DNA of 64,000 nt. Source: Prototheca cutis. Its lineage: Eukaryota > Chlorophyta > Trebouxiophyceae > Chlorellales > Chlorellaceae. The notes beneath the pieces are model-generated. The model saw only the letters and a list, made by a program, of their open reading frames with translations. It did not search any database and had not been told where the DNA came from. Of the stretch, positions 36,301 to 48,700 are shown piece by piece. How positions within the stretch are numbered: position 1 is the stretch's first letter; every line of letters starts with the position of its first letter. A program made the translations under genes and the position numbers. Location: NCBI GenBank assembly GCA_002897115.2, contig BCIH01000003.1, positions 919,881 through 983,880 of the forward strand, written 5' to 3'.

Positions 36301-38459
36301 ACCCCAGGAAGAAGACAATGTGGAACTGATAAAAGACCTATGGTGGCATGTGAAAGGCATAAGAAGTGGTTTGATTCTCGGAAACGGTGTCTGGCTGCTT
36401 GCCTTTCAAGCGCAATGCTCTGACCCCCCCTCCCACACACACGCGATCCAGTCCACCTCAGTACACTCACAGAGTACGCCTTGCGGCGGAATGCTTGACG
36501 AGAGGTGATGCCCAGGATGTACACGCAGACAAAGGATAGGGTGCCCGCAAGGTTGTTGATCTTGCGGATCGTGCCCCAGTCCCAAAACTCGACCCAAAAT
36601 CTGCACAGAGGCAGAATCATCCTTGCGCAGAGTTGTTGTCCGAGAAATCACGCTTGTGCAGTCGAGTTTCCAAACAGCCAGGCCCCACAAAAGGCAGCAG
36701 TTTGGCATGAGGCGGCGGCTCCTGGTGGCGAGCGCACCCCCACCCCAGCAAGACCCATTGCCACCCAATGGGCAGCTTCGTCGGACATCACGTCAACCCC
36801 CCATCTGCCCATAAAACAGTGTCCAACAGATCCATCACCACACACCTATGTGCTATGAGCCAGTAAATATACGTAAGCAGGCCGTGCAGCAGGAGCAAGT
36901 AGATCGACACCACACCCAGGAACCTGGTGAAAAGAAAGCGCAAGTTGGGGCTTCATGAAATAGATGGATGGCTTGTGCCGGTGATGCGGCTCGCACCCTG
37001 CAGCATCGCAGCATATCATCCCACCTTGTTCTCGGAAGAGTGTCATTGTATGGCCCCCAGCGCTGTGTGTCAGGACCAACCATCCCACCATGCAGCCAGA
37101 ACAGAAACATGTGTGCCCATCCCAACGCACTTGTGGTACCGCAGCATGCCTGGGGTGTCTTGTCCCGTAAGCTCTTGCAGGAAAGACCAGCGTGGAATTG
37201 GCAGAAACAGAAGAAACAAGTCGATGAACATGAGTACGCCGAATTGTTTGCCAGCCCTGTGTTGATTGGTGGCGGCGTTTGTCTTGGGGTAATAAACGGG
37301 GGGGGGGAAAGCAGATTGGGGGGGCAGAAGAGTGGATTTGCGGGGGCTTTGAATAAAGAATTCATCGACATCATCCCACCATCCATCCATCCATCCAAGC
37401 ATGCTCCGTGGCACGAGGGAGGACAGGACCCAAGCAGACTGACTGATGGGTGAATAAACTACCATAAAGGTTCCCGCCGCATCACTCCCCAATCAACCCT
37501 TTCCTAACCAAGGGCTTACTGCTTGAGGTACAGGTTCCAGATTGGGTAACCAAGGCTCGTGCCTGCCTCCCGCACTGCACAAGGTGTGTTGACAGGAGAG
37601 GGATTCTCAGTGTCAGAACCTCCTCGTCGTCAGGTCCCCGCCGAGTGACCCAGTCAATGAATCAATCGCCACCAGGACTTTGCCCACCAGGCAGATCCCC
37701 ACACGGACGCATGAATGCGCATGCACGGAAGTGATTCGGCAGCCCACAACTCTCACTCACTCTGGGATATGTCGGCGTGCGTCCTCTTCATGGGTGGTAG
37801 AAAGTAGGCCACGTGCATGGCTGCAAGGCCGACGAGGAGCAAGCCGTCCAGCACGCTTACGTCATCCAGCACGACAATCCAAAACTTCACAGGTGGCAGT
37901 CGGAGCTGGAGGAACCAGCGCAGCTGCAGTGTGCGGTCGGGAGGTGGGGGAGATGCGGGACGGCCGAAATCTTGCTTGCTTCATGGCATGGCAAGCCCCA
38001 CATGTCAGTGGGGCCCCACTGCCTACGCTGAGGTGGCAACACCACTACGACCGTCCTCCATACACTCCACGTTCTCTCATGCCACAAAAGGAAATGAATT
38101 TCCACACATCCAATGTGCAACCATTCAAACCATTCCATCAGTTTCTGTGCGCGCACCTTGAATTTGAGCCGCCCCCACCAGCCTGATGAAGGGTGCCGGG
38201 GAGCCGCGTGGAAGCAGGCGCTTGCCAGCACCAACACGGCGGAGACCAGGAGGGGCCCCCAGCCCACCAGCAATCTGGCAACAGACTTGCCATACCACAA
38301 ATATACTGTCGGGTGCTCGCAGTAATGGTAATTAATGTTCAACCGCGAGTACCATTGCGGGGGGAAGGCCAGGGCCTTGCTCAGGAAAGCTGCCGAGAGA
38401 CACAAGGCCGCCCACGCCAGCGCCCGCAGCAACGATCCGATCTGGCGACCGCAAGACAT
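33358..38459 (-). CDS. FRO: FRO-type ferric-chelate reductase B
   Basis: This is a second flavocytochrome of the same family, in tandem with reductase A. Clear exons are 38459-38157, 37905-37761, 37574-37520, 37256-37131, 36923-36846, 36600-36471, 36337-36247, 36105-35981, 35778-35626, about 35482-35212, one covering about 34970-34690, 34518-34378, about 34119-33870, and a last exon near 33468-33358. His pairs at 13-residue spacing are in RYHKFLGVVSIYLLLLHG and QFHIVFFLGFMVLACIHYSG. HPFSIS binds FAD and LLIVGGIGITAV is a canonical nucleotide loop. The C-terminal motif is AGPEGM, lacking the usual Cys. The joining of exons between 34119 and 33600 is unresolved: the candidate intron is only about 40 bases. 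Length is about 830-900 residues. Confidence 0.85.
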
Positions 38460-38692
38460 AGCCCCAATGCACAGAAGGCATGGTGATCCGTATCCTCAAC
38501 GTTTGAGCTTGCCAGGGGCCCGGGCCCCTCATTCCCATGGGCCTTCCGTGTAGTCAACCTTCTCCCGACACCCGAGGAGAGTGCCGGCGCACGCACCGGG
38601 CGTGTGCCCGGCACGCTTCGGCTACCGAAAGAAGCCCCACGCCTCTGCGGCCCGGGTTCCTGATCAGACATTCCTTGTAATTACAGGGCAAC

Positions 38693-41600
38693 TCAATACG
38701 GCTTAAAGCGTTGGGCTGAGCCCTGTCTCTGGCCTCCTCCACCTCCCTGGCCATCCCTGCCGGGACCTCGTCCGCCATCCCTGGAGCCGCTGGGTCCTCG
38801 GCTGCCGCCACCGCCCATGCGACCCGTGGGCCGGGACTCCTTGCCATAGCCCCCGCCACCACCGCCTTCCAGCTGGCCCATGGGAGGCCTCATGCCGGGA
38901 CCTCCTGCCCCGCTTGGATCCATCATTCCTGCACATTTGAATTGAACCAATGAGTATTGTTGCTGCTGTGTGGAAGCGTCGCCTGGCAGTGTCAAGCTCT
39001 TTCCCGGGAATGCATGCTTAGGGCCTCTTTCCCAAGGCATTGCTCGCCCATGAGTCTGGTCATGCTCCCTCCATCCCCCCTCTTGCACACCCCCCTGCCC
39101 AAAAAGAATGAGCCCCGTCTCACCTGGCATCATGGGCATGCCTGGGAACTGGCCCATCATCATTGGGAGGCCTGGCATCATGCCGCCGGCCATGCCCGGT
39201 CCTGCAGGCCCGGGCCCAGGTACCATGCCGGCGCCGGGGCCACCGGGCACCATCATCCCTGGCATCATGCCCATGCCAGGGACCATGGGGAACATGCCCA
39301 TACCGGGCATGGCCATCATGGCTGCTTGCTGCATCTGTTGCATGGCCAGCATCGTCGCCGGGTCGCGCATGGCCATCTGAGGACCGGCCATTGCCCCCGG
39401 AGGTGGCATCATCATTGGCATTCCAGGGGAAGGCATGCCTCCCCCCGGCCCGCCACCACCGCCACCGGCAGCACCGCCATGAGACGGGCGACCTAGCATG
39501 AGCCATGGCATTGAAAATGGGCGGGAGGGTTAAGGTACATATCGATCGCAAGACACTGTGCACAAACCCCTGCTCGCGATTGCCGCTCCCTGCTACAGCC
39601 ATCTCCTCGCCGGTGTCCAGACCCCCTCTCCTCGCTCCCCAAAAGAAACCTTCACCCACTGACCTTGGCGCGAGTCACTGCCTCGTTCACGATCGCCACC
39701 GCGGTCACGGTCGCGTTCGCCGGTGCCGGCGTTGTTTGGCGGGTTGGCACGACACACGTTCACCTGGCGGCCGGCAAGCCAGTGGATCTGCACCAGGCAC
39801 TTTTCCACCGTTCGCTCGCTCTCGTACGTCACAAAACCATAATTCCGGCTCGTGCCGTCCGGTCGGCGCATGACCTGCAGGTGGATGGGAGCGGCAGTAC
39901 CGTGTGAACAAGGGTGCAGCCGGGTCATTCGCCGTACTCCTGTGAAAAGGGGGCTTGCCCATGACCTCGCACTGTCCGGGACCCTTTCAGAAGGGAAGGG
40001 AAGCGCGCTTCTCGGGCAGAAGACAGCCAGGCCGCTACCGTTCTCAAGACCCCGACCCCTCTTTCCTGCCTCGCAACCAGATCAGAACAGGGGGAGACAG
40101 CTGTCACCAGCATGGGCGCAGAGCGCGTGCCGCAGCGGACATGTTCCCCAGCCAAGGGATTGCCAGGGATCCAGGACCCGCTGCCATGCGACCCACACAA
40201 GGACAGATCCAACGCCACAAGGGCGGTGGCAAAGCCTGCAAGCGCAATGCACACTCCAGAAAACTTCTCGCATCCCAGGCAATGCAAAAAGCCAGATTNT
40301 AGAAGAGCTATGAGCACAAAAGGCCAACGAGCAGCGGCCTGGCTCGGCGGGGGCTGGGTGTGTCGGAGGCCCCCGGCGAGCGCCGCAACCCAGAACGATC
40401 AAGCATGCACACAAACGCACCATCGAGCTTGTGACCGGGCCAAAGCGGGAAAAATAGGAGGAAAACTCTTCGTCGGAGACGTCGCCGATGCCGCCGACAA
40501 ACCTGCACCAGATCACGAACCGAGAGCAAGAAAGGACGCCGGCGATGGGGTAAAAGTCATCCGGACCGTATGCATGGCGGAAGGCCAGGCGGCACAGGAG
40601 AGGCTGCAACGTCTGCACCAAAACAATCTTGTGCTGCGGGGCAGCCAATGCCCAGGCGGGCATGCAGTGGACAGAATCAACCCAAAGGGGACCCGAGCGT
40701 CCAAAGACATGTTGAGATAGGACAGCCGGTCATGCCAACAGTGGCGAGCACTGCTGAAATATGGCAGGAATGAAAAGAATGACCCCCACCCAGGCCACAA
40801 ACTTGCGACTGCCAACGCTCCACTCGTCCACCCAGAACAAACGGCCAAGTGCCCTCACATCTTCTTGGACAACCGACTGCCGCCCTGGTCCTTGGGGACT
40901 GCTGCCTTGGCCTCTGCCACCCTGCCGTCGATGTTGTGCTCGTGTCTCTGCACACGTGTGCAAGGGATGGGGTGCTTGCACTCGGACGGTGCCGTCTCAG
41001 ATGCCAAGCCGATACACCCGTGGGATGCGGGTCCCAACGTGTGCCGGCATCCCACGCCAAGAGACAACTGTCCTATGCCTCCCCTGCTCATCCATGCACC
41101 AATCACCTCTAGGAATTCTTGGGCGCTGGAAACCTCCCCAAAAGTGATGAACCCGTAGCCTTTGCCTGACATGACATGGACATCCTTCACCGCACCCCTG
41201 GCAAGGTGAGGGAGCAGTGGCGGGGGTCGCTCGGGCTGGATGAGTGCAACAGCACAATGGGAGTCCCAAGATGGGGTGGCATCCCATGAATCTACAGCAT
41301 TCCTGACCGTGCAAACGAAATCCAAGAGCCGGCCCTCACGCCCAGCAGTGCATCCACACAATGAAGCTCACCACGCCTCAGCATAGGCCCTCAAGCCGGC
41401 AGACGTGGTGTCATTCGACAGGCCTCCGATGAAGACCTTGCCCTCCACAAACTGTCATGGAATGGAACATAGTGTCTGCTCACAGAACCATTACGCCCGG
41501 AAATCGCCCTGCACAGAAACATCGCGGACACGGCGAACGAAAGTCGTGGGACCAGCGCACCTGCGAGGTCCTTGGCCGCCCCTGCGGCGGGCCCCCAGTG

Positions 41601-41716
41601 TCAGCTGTTGGTTGGGCATCCATCCGTTGAGGAGCATCCTCTTCGTAGTTCCAGCCGGTCTCGTGGCCCTGCATCCTGCCCGGGCAGTTGGCGGGGTTCG
41701 CCCCGACACTCGTCAC
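38693..41716 (-). CDS. Two-RRM hnRNP-like RNA-binding protein
   Basis: Eight exons join in phase: 41716-41561, 41451-41372, 41197-41107, 40947-40859, 40502-40436, 39874-39664, 39492-39124 and 38928-38693, giving about 432 residues. RRM1 has RNP2 KVFIGGL and RNP1 KGYGFITF; RRM2 has MFVGGI and RNYGFVTY. An Arg/Asp-rich linker (ERDRDRGGDRERGSD) follows, then a Met/Gly/Pro-rich stretch of about 120 residues and a Gly/Arg-rich tail ending QRFKPY. The layout is that of Musashi/DAZAP1/hnRNP A-type proteins, which bind mRNA and shuttle between nucleus and cytoplasm. Nearly every RRM strand boundary is cut by an intron. The start could instead be the in-frame Met 14 codons later. Confidence 0.9.
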
Positions 41717-42703
41717 GTCACGGGTTCGATGCCATCAACGGGCTCCACCGACTCAAGAATGGGCCACTCTTGTCCACTACAAAGTGCACTGTGGATCACT
41801 GGTTAGAAAAGAGTTGTCGGGATGGCCAGGAGTGCGCGAATTGCGAGGACGTGGAAGGTTGGGGAGGTCAGGTGAGCATCGGGGAAATTCGGCATCGGTC
41901 AGCCACCAGAGCCCTGACCTGTTGCAATGATATGGGCGCCCTCTGCGTTCGATCCAAGCTCATCCCCGCCCATGCAGCTCATTCCGCATATTCTGCTCAT
42001 TTACATTGTACTTGTCGCCGTGATGGCCGCCCAGGGCGGTGGTAGCATCCTGAGGCGACAGATCTGTGCCTGGTTGGGTTTGAAACCCTGCTGCCAATGC
42101 CTCTTTCCATGAGCTGCCCTGGAAAAGGAAACACACAGCACGACGCGCCCGCTTCTTGAGGATACTATGTATTCATTGTACCTTGGATGACGAGCGAGCA
42201 TCGCCAGTTGCGATGATGTTGCTGTCCAGCGGGCTCTGCCAGGTTGGGCCAGCCCGACAGGCGGTGCCAGCTGCGGGCCACACACGATGCCCGCTCTCAC
42301 GCCTCAAAGGTCAGTCGAGCTTGACGCATGTGACCATCATCCTCCCATGGGGATGAGCGCTTTCTCCCATGAGATCATGATCGTAATACAAAGCACGGTG
42401 CTGATCTCCGTACCCTGACTGCAGGACATGCGCGGCTGCCTGTGGTCATTGGGTCCCCCCGTCGGGCACCTGCCACCCATGCGCTGGGAGGGCGCAAGCT
42501 GCGGCAACATGGGGATGCACGCACGGAGTGGAGACCCCACTTGGATGCCCTCGCCACCTTGAAAGTCATCTGGGAAGGTGGGTTGGATTTCTGATGGGCA
42601 GAGGGCCAAGGTTCGCGGATGGCCAAGGTTCCCGGCCAGCCCAAGGGACGGACATGCGCGTTTGAATGTGGTTGTTGCATGCTTTATAACCGACGCATGA
42701 TTC
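41717..42703. other. Region upstream of the TIC236-like gene
   Basis: This divergent region lies between the RRM gene (minus) and the TIC236-like gene (plus). It should hold both promoters and perhaps 5' exons coding for the plastid transit peptide of the TIC236-like protein. I could not join any candidate exon with confidence. Confidence 0.4.
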
Positions 42704-45700
42704 TTGGCATCTGCTGCGGATCTGGCAATCAAACACAAAGTATTCGCCTCTCTGAACCACCGACCACGGTCAGGAACGGCGATTTGGGTGCGGACCCGGC
42801 TGCCGCGCCTTGCGGCAGGGTGGCTGCTGGCACTGGCGGCGGCCACTGTGGCGGCCAATGTCTGGTTACTGCCGGCACTGGAGTCGCGGGTGCTGCCCCA
42901 GGCTGTCGCGACCGTCAGCCGAGCCACAGGAAGAGCCGTCCAACTCGGTCGGCTGCAGTGGGTGCTGCCGGCGGGGCTGGTGGGACTCGGGCCCCTGGCC
43001 CGTGCTGGGCCTGTGGCCGTGGGCCCCGGGCCCGTAGAGCGAAGCAGCTTTGCCGCACCAGCAGCGACCATCCGCGTCAACCCCATGCAGTCGTTGCTCC
43101 GACGCAAGCTGGTCCTGGCACTGGCGCTCCACAATGCACAGGTCNGCTGGGGGGCCCGTGGGGGCATGGGGGGTGGGGGTGGGAAGGAGAAATGTGGCCG
43201 CCAACCTACTGTTCGAGCTGTTGAATGCTGCACACAAGTGTACAACACGATGATGGGCTGCACGCACTGGTGCAACCANAGCCGCTGGCGCTGCATCGCC
43301 ATCATCANGAGCCTGTACCTGCCTGCCACTGCAGGTGGATCTGGTTCAAGGGCCCAACCTCAGCTGGTTTGGGTTCCCCGATGACACGTTGCCATCATCC
43401 CGCGACTTTTTACCCGGTTTGCCANCTGAAAACGGAAAGCGTGGCAGAGGACGGCGGGCGGTGGGTGGTGGCCCTGGCGGGAGAGGTGGGGCTGAGGGCG
43501 GCGGTGGGGGAGCGGGCGGCCGTGAGCAGGGCGTTGCCCAGTCAGCGCNGGCGCCTTTTGCAAACCCGCCAGCGAGGCACAAGATGGCTGCTTCTACCGC
43601 CGAGGAAACTGGTGGAGCATTGTCGGAGGCTGTCAGCCAGATGATCGACCAGCTCCTNCCTCTTCTTCTGCCATCTGGACTGGCCGAGCACAATGGGCTT
43701 GCTAACCGGGCTGGCCATTCTGCCATGCCACCACAAGACCAAGGCAGTGAGTNTGACCCGCCGGTCCTGNTTGGGCTTGGCCCGTGCGGCACAGCCGTAC
43801 GTGCATCGAGAGGCCAGCGGGCGGCTAGATGGCAGTTGGGGGGCACCCAGGAGCCCATGCCCCTGGACTTGATGGTCGTTGGCAGCTCGGGTGACAAGGG
43901 CGGGGGTCCTGGCGATCTTGTTGCAGCNGGCAGCCAGGGCAGCGACAGCACAGTGCATCACGGTGGCACCCAGCGGCGGGGCCAAANCCCCCNCCTGCCT
44001 GGGCGGATGATAGGCGCTGCAAGGGACGGCGGAGCTGCTGCCAAGGGACCGGTGGAACTGTCCGNGGTCGAGCCGCCGAGCGCTGGTCCTAGCGGGAACA
44101 ACAATGCTGAGGCTGTGCCGGCTCCGATGAANGNGGCGCGTGGTCGCCGCCGCACACGACAGCGGCACCGACGCAACAGAACAGCCTCCTCACAAGACCA
44201 CNACGATGTCATGAAAATGGCTCCGCCCCTGGCCCGGATGCTGGCGGCTACCAAGGCCCCAGCGCCTGNCGACAGTGCTCACCTGCCTAACAGGCTGCCA
44301 GAAAGGGAGCANGGCTCGGCCCGCGACACAGCTATGCCTGNGGAGGGGAGCGTACCCATGCTCCTCCAGGGGCCTGAAGTGGGCGACCACCAGGCGCCTC
44401 TCTCACCGCACCGGCTGTCGATCACGGCCGGCGGGCTGCGAGCTGNCAAGCCCACGCCACTCCTTTCCCCGAGCCTGCACGGTGCCACCGAGACCGGCAG
44501 CAGGTTGTCAGCAGCAGGAGGAGAACCCGCATGTGGCGATGGAGGGGGTGACCAGGGCGGCAGGGGGNCATCATCAACTGTTATCAGCTCAGCCTCCCCN
44601 TCCACCACCCTTTCCGTTACTGCTGGTGCTGCTACTGCATCGGCAGAGTTGACCCCATCTCCGCAAGGCAGTGCAGTCAGCGCACAAGGCAGCGGGCGGA
44701 TGATGCAGGCGACGGAGCTCATGGCGCGGCTGGGCCCCTCTATTTCCGCGATGACACCTGTGCAATGGTCCGCTGGCGTCCCGAGCACGCCTCAGTCTTC
44801 CATGGTCGAGACCGGGCAGTCGATGTCATCTGCTGACTGCAAGACAAGCCCTCGGGTCCAGCCATCACGGGCGAGCAGCCTGGCAGGCTGGGTTGGCAGC
44901 GCCCAAGAACGGCTGGGACCTGGTGCTCGGGTCGCCCGCCCTGGCGTGGCACCAGCGGCTGGTTGGAGGCCGCATGCCCCTGCTAGCACCCGCTCCCAAA
45001 CTGAACGTGTTGGNGCCCTCGCAGCTGGTACCAACAGCGTCAGGATCGCAGCCACGTCAACGCCCGAAAAGAGTTCTTCTGGCGCTGTCCAGCCCAAGAT
45101 GGAGCAGCAGCCATTATTTGCCCAGGACATGACAGCTGCACCAAGTTTGCCAGTCAAAATCGCCACCATGCCCGACAGCCAGGCAGGTGCCAGGCCGAGC
45201 AGCCTTGGCGCTGCAGTGGCAGCGGCCGTGCAGGGTGACAGCGCGGCAAGCGAGTCGCACAGCAAGCCCACCGTGCAACAGCCACAGCCACCTCCCGGCC
45301 CTGGCCAATCATCATCTGCCCCACAGCATCGAAGCCCNCGTTCGACGACAAACTCCAGCGGCAGCAACTTCCCAGGGCCCGGGTTCAACCGCCGCATGCA
45401 CCCATCGGTGGACATGCCTTCATCCAGCGCGCCTGCATACACCCCAGGTGCTCAGGCTGAAGCCCAAGGTGAGCGAGATTGGCGGTGAACGGACCGGTGT
45501 GGTTTCCCTTTTTTTGGGGGCGGGGTCATGCATGGACACATTCGNGCGTGCACAATTATGACCTTATGCAGCCGGCTACCCCTCCAGCCTCTGTCAAAAA
45601 GACAAACCCATCGACATCAATGGCTGCAGAGTTGCAAGAGGCGGCGGCCAGTTGGTGGCAGAGGGTGCTGGCGCGAGCGGTGCGAGCAGCCGCGGCGCAC

Positions 45701-48700
45701 CTGTCTCCGCCACCGGCTGCGCTGGGCTCACTGGAGCTGCGCGGGGGTGCCTGCCTCCGCGCTCACATGGCCGGCGAACCTGTGCCGCGTGTGCTCGACG
45801 ACGTGCATGGAAGTGTCCGGTTTGACCCCGGATTTGATGGGCTGCACGCGACATTGACGGCGACGCCGCGGCCACGCGAAGCGGCNGCGGCCCGGTGGAC
45901 CAAGGTTACTCCCCAGCCCCCCACGCACCTGCGGGGCGTCACGGGAAATGAGGCGCTGCGGCGACTGCGTGCGGCAGCTGCCGGCGGCCGCGAGGAAGCT
46001 GCGCTCGCGGATGCCCTGGCCGTCGGTTCGCCGGCGGCACTGGCGGCACTGTGCCGAGAAGATGGCGGGGGCCAGGCGCGGCAGGGTCCCCTGGGCGACC
46101 CAGGCCCACCGGANTTCCCCTCCCTGTTTCCGCCGACGGCGACACTGTCCGGCGGGAAGCTGCGCGTCGCCGTGGACCTCGCGGGGCTGCGAGAAGGGGC
46201 AGCCAGCCTCGTTCAGGCTGCCGCCGCAGACCGTGCGGCGCAGGCTGGGTCGAGCGCAGTTGCCGATGCGGATCGCGTCGAATCCGGTGACGCAGGCATG
46301 CCGGCTCGNTGCAGCGAAGCAATGCCCCCTGCTACGATTGGCGAACCTGCGAATGCAAGCCCACGTACTGCAGCCCCCTTGCAGCCCCAGGTGTGGCCAC
46401 GGCTTCGGGTCACGGTCGGTGGCACCGACCTGCACGCCCCACTCATAGACCGAGTGCTGGAGCTGCCCATGGACATTTACCGTGGACGGGTGAGTGATGC
46501 GCTGTGTGGCTTTTGTATTTCCAATGTAGCATTGGCAGAAGACGGTGTTTGACAGCCAAACCTGCAGGGATTGTGGTATTGTGCTTCGGGTCTAGGAGGC
46601 GCAGGAGACCCAAAANCGGTCCAGACCCTTGACCTTCCCCGTCCAAGCAGGCCTGTTTGTTGCCACCCGTCAATCNAATGTGTTCCTTCCTGGTATGCAG
46701 GCTTCTGGCGAGCTGTCCATCATCTCGGATGATGCCGAGTCGTGGCGGGCGCCCACCTTTGAGGGCCGTGTCCATGTCAGGTGCACTGCTGGCAGAATTT
46801 TCTGGTTGTTGGTCGGTAGTTTACTGACAGGGTGTTGGGGGGGGGGGTTCTTCTTCCTGTTTCTTGTGCAATTTTTATGGCCAGGTCTTCCAATCCACAT
46901 GTCCTGATTTCGGCACACAGTTACCCCGGTGCTGGGCTTTGCGTCACTGCCCTGCAATCTCTGGACAGCAGGTTATTTCTCAATAACCAATTCCCACTGC
47001 TCGTGCATTCACTCGCTTATCAATCAATGAACCAGGGATGGGGCTCTGCATTTCTGGGATGCCATGGATGTGCTGGAGGCCTCGGACCTGGACCTGGTGT
47101 TTGAGGGCCGGCGACTCTTTCTTCACCGCGCCAGAGGCACCTTTGGGGCGGTGCCGGTCGAGGCGGCTGGCGACCTGGACCTTGTGGCCCGGGGCGGCCG
47201 CCTGCGCCTGACGGCCAGCGTACCGGGCGTGGAGCTCAATGCACTCAGAGCCACCCTGGGCATCAAGCCTCTCCCAAACGCCCTGGCGGGAGCCGTCGGG
47301 GGCACGCTGCACATCACGGGGCCCCTGGAAAAACCAGTGTTTTCTGGTATGTGGCATCGTGCAGTTGGAATTTTGTATGGGGGCTGAGCAGCAGGTGGAG
47401 TCTTGGCAGGAACGACAGATTTTTGGGGCCGGGACATGTCCTGCAGCGGCTGGTGTGTGTGTGTGTGCGTGTAACCTTTTACTGACAAGAGCTGGCCTCA
47501 AGACACTGCAATACAACCTCGCCCCCCCCCCCCCCCCCTTACCCCCCCAAAAGGTACTGTCCGACTGGTTCCGGCCGACCTGGCTCCAGCGGCACAGTTG
47601 GCGGATAGAGAGCCGAGTGCGGCTGGGGAAACATGGCGTGGGACACCTGGTGCACTCGGCGCAGTGGACCGCATTCCTCTCAAGGTTGGTGGAGTGTCGC
47701 TGTTCTGTTGTGCCGCTGTTGCTACAAGGGGGAATGGATGGGGGGGCAGTGGCGTACGGGAGCCAGTGGGCTGGGCGATGGCGGTGGGCANGACAGCTGT
47801 TGGTGTGTGGTCTGTTCATCCTCTGTCTCAATGAGCCAGAANTCCAAAATTTTCTGCTGNCCAAACAGGCAATCCAATGCAATTTCGATTGAGCCAAAGT
47901 CCGTCAATCCATGCTTTCACCGAAATAAATGAACAAATAACTGTCCACCCACAGTCGGCCGAGGCGGTGTTTGCGCTGGACATGGGCGAACAGCGCTTCC
48001 GGGTGCACGCTGCACGTGCAGTGCCCTTTGACGGCGGCGAGGTGCTTGGCCGCGGGTCGGTGCGTGTGACGCCCGATGCCGAGGCCGCGCCCGATGCGCT
48101 GGACCTGGAATTTGAAGGCCGGGGTCTGGCTGCGGGGGAGCTGGCGGCACGGGTGCTGCCTCCGGGAGCCCGCGGCGTGGCCGCCAGTCTGGGCGAGCTG
48201 GGCGCTGCCGGATTCGAGGCTGCCGTGCGCGGCAGCCTGTTGTCGCCGAGGACCCGCATTGATTTTTCCTTGCCCGCCGTATCTACAAAAGGCAGCGCGG
48301 AGTTTGCCCGTGACGGTGCGGCGCTGGACCTGGCTTCGCCGTACGCTGACGTCGCCGCGCGAGTGGCGCTGCGGCCTCCGACGCCAGCGGCCGTCGCGGC
48401 AGCTGTAACTCAAGAGGCCGCACGGCGGCTGGCCAGCCCCCGGCCCAAGGGCGGCAGCCTGGAGGTGACGTTGCGTGGCGTCGATTTGTTGCCGCTGGCC
48501 AGCCGTGAGCCCGCGCTGCGGGCGCTGGCAGCCGCCCAGCCGGGTCTGCCGCTGAGGCTGCGCCTGTCGGGCGCCATGAAACTCAGGGGCGAGGTCGTCG
48601 AGCGCGAGGACAAGGTGCCAGAGCCGGCTGATAGCCGCCACAGTAGTGGTCGTGACGCTCGTGCTGCTGCTCCTGTCATGGTTGGCAGCAACAACACTCC

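Noticed and set aside
39163..39501. Plus-strand frame opposite the Met/Gly-rich exon of the RRM protein
   Set aside because: It is antisense to a low-complexity exon whose minus-strand frame joins in phase to both RRMs.
42866..43267. Minus-strand open frame opposite the first TIC236-like exon
   Set aside because: The plus strand has the membrane segment and in-phase splicing; the minus frame is Arg/Gln/His-rich shadow sequence.
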